A stretch of 64,000 bases of DNA, taken from assembly GCA_042218115.1 (NCBI GenBank), contig JBDGRJ010000002.1, positions 1 through 64,000 of the forward strand, in the 5' to 3' direction. Shown one piece after another: positions 58,965 through 64,000 of this stretch (within the stretch, counting starts at the first letter, position 1; each line of letters starts with the position of its first letter). Source of the DNA: JBDGRJ01 sp042218115 (GTDB lineage Bacteria > Patescibacteriota > Patescibacteriia > Magasanikbacterales > UBA922). The position numbers were made by a program, and so were the translations under genes. The notes below the pieces were generated by a model. That model was not told the DNA's origin. It made no database searches and saw only the letters and a list, made by a program, of their open reading frames with translations.

Positions 58965-61900
58965 TTAACAACGGACTATCTGCTTATCTAAAGCATGCTC
59001 TTTTATACTGCAGAATCTGGTGGTTATTTTGCCGTGGTTGTAATTTTTAGGTCTTTTTGGTAGCTGATCTGGTTCTTTGATTTCAAATCCAGTAGGTTTT
59101 AGCTTACGGTTTCTCTGTGTGTCTATATGAACCAAAGTATTACCAGCTAAATCTGTAATCTTGTACCCATCAGCACCACTAGTTGAGGGTATAATATTCA
59201 GATTAAAAACATGCCAAAAGGGGGCTCTTGGGTTTTTACTCTTTGTTGCTTTGTTAATCTTGAATCTTAAGGTGGGTCTATATATAGAGTGAAAGCTATC
59301 CTGATTTTCATGATAAGTATAAACCAAAATCTCTAAATTACCATCCTGAAACGGCTGCATCGGCTTACCAATGGCCGTAACATAAAAAGGTATTCTCTTA
59401 TCGGCTGTACCTGCTATAGGCCCTCTATCTCCAACCTCTATAGTCATTGACTGTATAGCATCTCTAGAATTAGAACCAATATTATGAATGGCAGTACCGA
59501 ATCTAGTTTTGTTATCTTTATCTTTTACTTTTACATTATACTGCGGTCTCCAATAATCTTGAATTTTAGCCATATCAGATGTAAGACTCATTTTGTTCTT
59601 CAAGGTTTTAGAAAAACCATAGATTTTCCTCTTTGAAGAGGAAACAAATACATGCCCACCAAATTTACCCATACTATTGCGGCCAAACTTTTTACCCTCT
59701 TCATCGGTCCACTTTACAACAACTCTAATGCTTTTGGGTGGCACAGGTGGTGAGGCTATCACAGTATTTCTAATTGAGCCCTGTTCCCCATTGACATCAT
59801 ATTCAAACAGGTCTCCATGTTCTCCAACATTGTCGGAATCGTCTATTTTTTTTACATAATCATCTGGATTTTGAACTCCGTCTACTAAACCCCTATTAAA
59901 GAATAATTTATATTCACTCTCCTTCTTATTTTGATTGTCAGGATTTTCTTCATTACACAGCTTGTTGCTCTCTATTGATTGATCCTTAGCTGGAGTCACT
60001 CCATCACCCTTTAGTCCTTGGCCTTTTGTAATAATGGTGTTATAACTTGATGGATTAACCCAACTATTGTCTTCCTGGGCAAAATACCTCTCTCCCAAAA
60101 GCGGGCCAGCGTGTCGATCCTTGTCAGGCTTAAGCTTAGTTTTCAAATTTTGTGGAGGGTTTGGTCTATATAAAGTGACCTTAGCTTGTTTGTCTTTATC
60201 ATTTATATCTTTCTTCCCCCAGTCCTTATTATTTTTTTCATTACCAGCGATAAGAGGATTCAAGACTGAGATTTTAGGTATGGCATTTCTGGCTTGGTAT
60301 CGCACACACTCAGCACAATTTTTCTGTAAGTTTTTACATTGGTTAGAACACTCAAATGAGCCTTTATCCACGCATAATCTTTTACTGGCAGAACCACAAG
60401 TCCGGTTCCAGAGTCGCTTTCTATTTTCAATAATTCCCGTCATGTCTTTTTTATTCTGTCTACCACTAATTTGCTTTTCTATTAGATCTTTAATTCTTGA
60501 ATTAGGTAATTTTTTATTATTACAATCCTGATTAGTATCACATGCTATTTTGGAAGAAATATCTGGATATGAACCTCTAAAATTAACATTACAAACCCTA
60601 CTCAGAACATCACCTTCCTTAATCTCACAAGATTCATACAATGGATTACCTTCCGTGGAGGTGCCCATCCGATCAATATTACCATTACCACAGAAGCTAT
60701 TCGGATCGACAGTCAACACATTTTGACAATCAGCAGAACAGTAAGTGCAAGACTCACCGTACTTTGGGTCACACCTCAGCCCATTTCTTTTACCTTGATC
60801 ACAGGCCTCGCCCTCATCTACTACTCCGTTGCCACACTGAGGTTTAGTTTCTTTTTCAACTACTTTTTCGTTTATAGTGCAATCATTTTTACACCTATCA
60901 CTATTGTCATCATTCCCATCATCACATTCTTCTCCTTGATCTTCTTGTACAATTCCGTCACCGCAATAATTTCCTGCTGATTGGCAATTTGCGGCACAAG
61001 AGTTAGATTTATCGTCAGCATAATTACTACATGGATTACCACCTGTGGGAGTTTTATCTGAGTGAACGCAAGTATTTCCAACAGTATCACAAGCCTCTAA
61101 CCATGGCTCATCCGGATCTTTTTTTCCATTATTATTTTTATCCACAAAATCTAACTTACCATTGCCACAAAACTGAGGGTGACGGTCAGCGCATTTATTC
61201 ACCTTTGATAAGCCTTTTTTATTTACAACTTGGCAGTACTCATAATTATTATTCTGCTTACAAGAGGAATAAGGAGAACATTTTTTGGGTGTGGGAGTTT
61301 TTGCATTCACAGTCTTAGTCTGTTTTTCCTCGCAGACACAATTCTTTTTAATAACCCTAATCTTGCAATTAAAATCTTCTGGTTTGGCGGTTTTGCCTAT
61401 AGGGGTATTTAATATTCTAGATAAACTTGAAAGTATTACATTCAATTTACTTTTTCCTTTTTTGTAGTAATAATCCTTTGAAAAGCCTACACCAAGTTTA
61501 CATGTAACCCTCTTAACCTTCTGATTATTGCTACAACCAAACTTATCTCTGTCCAAAGGAACATTTTTACAGGATTTATTAAAAGCCTTTACATTTGTAT
61601 AGCCTTTAGCTGAAACACTTAAATCATTCATATCAAGGCACATGTAATCCCTCTTCTGTTTGATATAGTTATTCTTAATTAAATCATTACTATCAGGCCC
61701 AGCACACTGCCCATACTGCCCATTCAGCTGTCCGTCATCACAGTTCTCACTACCTTCTATAATCCCATTTCCGCAGGTCGCACCGGTTTGACATTTAAAT
61801 TTGTTATTCCAATCACAGCTATTAGTACACTTTTTAACCCAGTTTCCCTGGTCATTGTTGCAGCTATTGCTGGTCAAGACTGTCTTACCCGGTGGGTCAC

Positions 61901-62108
61901 AAGCTTCTCCACCTTGAATTACTCCGTCACCGCACTGGCTCTTGCTGAACAAGTCAAATATACCGCTTGCTTGCTGCCATCTAGTGCTCGAGACATTGTT
62001 TAGATTCACTACATCCTCCAATCCTTCATCAGCTACTGCGGATCCAGCCGGTATTATCAACAGTGCTAATACTAAAGCCGATAGAATTTTAGTGGTGTAG
62101 TTACTCAT
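58965..62108 (-). CDS. Large secreted Cys-rich protein with DUF4215-like repeats
   Basis: The 1047-aa protein has a signal peptide (ILSALVLALLIIPAGSAVA) and several Cys-rich units: CGDGVIQGGEACDPPG, CGNGIIEGSENCDDGQ, CGDGIVQEDQGEECDDGND and CGNGVVDEGEACDQG. These resemble the disulfide repeat first described in myxobacteria (DUF4215-like). About residues 190-280 are Cys/Lys-rich; the C-terminal half is beta-rich (VRVVVKWTDEEGKKFGRNSM, HVFNLNIIPSTSGADGYKI). Composition is AT-rich like the resident genome, so this is not part of the GC-rich cassette. It follows the truncated gene by three bases. Confidence 0.75.
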   Translation of the reverse strand: MSNYTTKILSALVLALLIIPAGSAVADEGLEDVVNLNNVSSTRWQQASGIFDLFSKSQCGDGVIQGGEACDPPGKTVLTSNSCNNDQGNWVKKCTNSCDWNNKFKCQTGATCGNGIIEGSENCDDGQLNGQYGQCAGPDSNDLIKNNYIKQKRDYMCLDMNDLSVSAKGYTNVKAFNKSCKNVPLDRDKFGCSNNQKVKRVTCKLGVGFSKDYYYKKGKSKLNVILSSLSRILNTPIGKTAKPEDFNCKIRVIKKNCVCEEKQTKTVNAKTPTPKKCSPYSSCKQNNNYEYCQVVNKKGLSKVNKCADRHPQFCGNGKLDFVDKNNNGKKDPDEPWLEACDTVGNTCVHSDKTPTGGNPCSNYADDKSNSCAANCQSAGNYCGDGIVQEDQGEECDDGNDDNSDRCKNDCTINEKVVEKETKPQCGNGVVDEGEACDQGKRNGLRCDPKYGESCTYCSADCQNVLTVDPNSFCGNGNIDRMGTSTEGNPLYESCEIKEGDVLSRVCNVNFRGSYPDISSKIACDTNQDCNNKKLPNSRIKDLIEKQISGRQNKKDMTGIIENRKRLWNRTCGSASKRLCVDKGSFECSNQCKNLQKNCAECVRYQARNAIPKISVLNPLIAGNEKNNKDWGKKDINDKDKQAKVTLYRPNPPQNLKTKLKPDKDRHAGPLLGERYFAQEDNSWVNPSSYNTIITKGQGLKGDGVTPAKDQSIESNKLCNEENPDNQNKKESEYKLFFNRGLVDGVQNPDDYVKKIDDSDNVGEHGDLFEYDVNGEQGSIRNTVIASPPVPPKSIRVVVKWTDEEGKKFGRNSMGKFGGHVFVSSSKRKIYGFSKTLKNKMSLTSDMAKIQDYWRPQYNVKVKDKDNKTRFGTAIHNIGSNSRDAIQSMTIEVGDRGPIAGTADKRIPFYVTAIGKPMQPFQDGNLEILVYTYHENQDSFHSIYRPTLRFKINKATKSKNPRAPFWHVFNLNIIPSTSGADGYKITDLAGNTLVHIDTQRNRKLKPTGFEIKEPDQLPKRPKNYNHGKITTRFCSIKEHALDKQIVRC

Positions 62109-62111
62109 GAC

Positions 62112-64000
62112 TTATGGTCTTAAGAACTCAAAGTCGGCAAACAGCTTGTAATCACTTGTAGAAGTATTATATCTATACTCATAGAATTTGGAAAACTCAG
62201 GATAGTGGAAAGTAGAGCTGGCAGGGTTCCAACAGGTAGACGGATCAATATCGCTGGGATCACCGCTGCTGATGTCACAACCAATCATTCGGTTTATAGG
62301 GTCGACAGGGAACCCGGGAGAGCCCGCTTTTTGGCTCAGTGTCTGCCAAGAAGGCCATTTGCTGTTGGTATAGTGGGGAATGTAGGATCCGGCTCGCAAA
62401 GGTACAGCACCACCTCTTTGCAGCGAGGTCTCGATCTGACGTAAATCTTTCAAGCGGCTCCAATCTCTCTTTAGCTTTTCTTGGGTGTTGGCACAATAAC
62501 CGTTGGTCCAAATCAGATCACCAGCTTGTGTAGTGCTTAGATCCTTTAATATCAGTTTGAGACTGCTGTTTTTGGGTAACTCACTCCTGACATTATCGAA
62601 CGGCTGAGAGTTTTTAGAAGGAAGGTTTTGTTTTATCTCATTCTTTTTTGAAGATATATCTTGATAATCTTCATTCAAAGCCTCGACAAAATCAGCTAAT
62701 GTAGTCGTAACAGAGTTTACATCTTTAGTTATCTTCTGTTTATTCTGGTTAGCATCATCTATCAGATCATTAAGTTCTGAAGATTGCAAGACAGCATTTG
62801 CTTTAGCTGTTAGCTCACTCTTTTGCTCCAACTTGGGCAGTCCCCTGTTGTCCCGACAATCGAAGTCCGTACTGCAACGAATATCTACAGTCTGATCCAG
62901 CTTATCCTCTTTGCGTACTGTCCACTTACTGCTGCCTGTGCTTTCATTCATACACTGATTCGAGTGCTCTAAATTTGTGTTGAACCTTAGATTATTGATA
63001 ATTTTCTTTAGCACTTCTTTGGTATCTTCATCCGCGTTCCGGTTTATGCTGAAGTTGTATATATTATGGTACACCTCATAATTTACTCTGTTGGCTTGGG
63101 TCGTAGAGTTGGTTACATTTAGTGCGCTTATATAATACTCCGTTCCATTGGTAATACCACGATAATCGTCTACATTAATATTTCTGAAGTTTAGTGAGGT
63201 CTGGAAATTATCTCGGTACCACTGAGCCACCTCCTTCTTTTTGGGATTGTTAAATACCTGCACTCCAATAGCGTCGCTGTTCTCATCAGATAAGAACAGC
63301 TTCTTGTCCAGTACAGCCCTTCTTACAGAAGGAAGCGGGATACGAGGATTGCTTTTTTGCTCTACATTCAAAATTTGTACTCCGCCACTGTCAAAAGTAT
63401 ACACATAATTTCCTAGTTTATCTATGTTAGCGCCTATCATAGGTACTTGATTTTGATTTGTCCGTCCCTCGATCTCTGCCTGAAACGGGCCGGGCATATC
63501 TACTATTTGCAGCTCAGAGCCGGTAGAGACCATCAGATAAAGGCCCATAGAATCGACATCCGAGATCCCGGAAATATTGATCGAGTTGGTACTTGGCGGG
63601 ATATTATCCGGATCCGAGATATCGAACGAGTCTACTCTTGAGTTTCCGACCGCGACAGCTAGAGTATCACCCAGTATCTCAATATGAGAAGCATTGCTTA
63701 CAGAAATACTAGAAAAGCTGTTAGTAATATCACTACGATCAGCTACTGTAATATCATCACCGGACCTGAATGCGATAACATTATCGGATATTTCTATCTC
63801 ACCTATAGAACTATTGGAGAAAGTATTCTCTACCTGTGGATCCGTACTTGTGGCAATATCGACCTGCAGGCCATTATTACTTGTACCCAGATAGAGTTTA
63901 TCGTTGTCAATCTCAACTTCTCTTATGTTAATCGGACCGGCACCTTCTATCTTTATCGGCGAACCACCTACTAGAGTTAGTTTTCCATTGCTCTCTATGT
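62112..64000 (-). CDS. LVIVD-like repeat surface protein, 5' truncated
   Basis: The frame is open beyond 63548 to the window edge, reading about 150 more codons (LTLVGGSPIKIEGAGPINIR, LYLGTSNNGLQVDIA, SVSNASHIEILGDTLAVAVG). The upstream part has beta-strand repeats of the LVIVD type, with SGISDVDSMGLYLMVSTGSE and IGANIDKLGNYVYTFDSG, which suggest a propeller-like domain. The C-terminal part is helical and contains Cys pairs (QCMNESTGSS, DIRCSTDFDC, GYCANTQEKL, IGCDISSGDPSDIDPSTCWN). Function is unknown; extracellular location is inferred from the cysteines and neighbours. Confidence 0.7.
   Translation of the reverse strand, partial: IESNGKLTLVGGSPIKIEGAGPINIREVEIDNDKLYLGTSNNGLQVDIATSTDPQVENTFSNSSIGEIEISDNVIAFRSGDDITVADRSDITNSFSSISVSNASHIEILGDTLAVAVGNSRVDSFDISDPDNIPPSTNSINISGISDVDSMGLYLMVSTGSELQIVDMPGPFQAEIEGRTNQNQVPMIGANIDKLGNYVYTFDSGGVQILNVEQKSNPRIPLPSVRRAVLDKKLFLSDENSDAIGVQVFNNPKKKEVAQWYRDNFQTSLNFRNINVDDYRGITNGTEYYISALNVTNSTTQANRVNYEVYHNIYNFSINRNADEDTKEVLKKIINNLRFNTNLEHSNQCMNESTGSSKWTVRKEDKLDQTVDIRCSTDFDCRDNRGLPKLEQKSELTAKANAVLQSSELNDLIDDANQNKQKITKDVNSVTTTLADFVEALNEDYQDISSKKNEIKQNLPSKNSQPFDNVRSELPKNSSLKLILKDLSTTQAGDLIWTNGYCANTQEKLKRDWSRLKDLRQIETSLQRGGAVPLRAGSYIPHYTNSKWPSWQTLSQKAGSPGFPVDPINRMIGCDISSGDPSDIDPSTCWNPASSTFHYPEFSKFYEYRYNTSTSDYKLFADFEFLRP

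Noticed and set aside
1..64000. Alternative genetic code with TGA as glycine
   Set aside because: TGA ends well-conserved genes at the expected length (for example at 10586-10588), so the standard bacterial code applies.
1..64000. CRISPR arrays, insertion sequences or prophage genes
   Set aside because: No regularly spaced repeats, transposase, integrase or phage structural genes were found; tandem repeats seen are within protein-coding calcium or Asp-rich regions.

Overview
Most of this window reads as a chromosome segment of a Patescibacteria (Candidate Phyla Radiation) bacterium, probably Parcubacteria-like, in a metagenomic scaffold. The evidence is a moderately AT-rich core of housekeeping genes, starts that mostly lack Shine-Dalgarno sequences, a CPR-style S-layer protein, a sigma factor/DUF5667 pair, and many very large acidic surface or membrane proteins. 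TGA is used as a stop (for example in the glycosyltransferase ending at 10588), so the code is the standard bacterial one. A 10-N run at 38207-38216 marks a scaffold gap.

Layout. 1-583 is the tail of a GC-rich, cysteine-rich protein that looks foreign. 777-7040 (minus strand) carries a predicted S-layer protein with its own strong promoter and hairpin-rich leader, then a DUF5667 membrane protein and an ECF-type sigma factor. 7547-18613 is a surface-glycan region: a DUF11-like membrane protein, three GT4 glycosyltransferases, a putative glycoside hydrolase and an O-antigen-ligase-like protein. Three small toxin-antitoxin modules and a chimeric glycosyltransferase pseudogene sit among them. About 18690-22930 is a strikingly GC-rich three-gene operon with strong Shine-Dalgarno sites, a lipoprotein with collagen-like and Cys-rich repeats, and an outer-membrane beta-barrel protein. 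This resembles myxobacterial/Bradymonadota DNA and is either horizontally acquired or an assembly chimera.

23095-39631 (minus strand) is the most unusual part. Two giant membrane proteins (2599 and 1679 aa) are each preceded by a small, mutually similar helical protein (102 and 113 aa). Upstream in the same operon are a Wzz-like protein, a trypsin-PDZ protein that has lost its catalytic residues, and two more membrane proteins. The larger giant carries about seven TRAM-like (RNA-binding type) beta-barrel modules in front of its membrane segments.

39822-45784 (plus strand) holds trans-translation and translation genes (smpB, tmRNA, infC, rpmI, rplT), a candidate small RNA with a C-rich loop, tRNA-Asp, ung, lgt and gpmI. 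45781-55709 (minus strand) holds a PEP synthase fused to a membrane anchor and an extracellular domain, then pyk, htrA, nrdR, ftsZ, ftsA, dgkA and ybeY. 55719-64000 (minus strand) encodes surface proteins: three tandem single-pass proteins with thrombospondin-type-3-like calcium repeats, a 1047-aa protein with Cys-rich DUF4215-like repeats, and a 5'-truncated LVIVD-like repeat protein. Together these describe lower glycolysis, division, ribosome rescue and an elaborate surface built from S-layer, glycans and large calcium- or disulfide-stabilised proteins.
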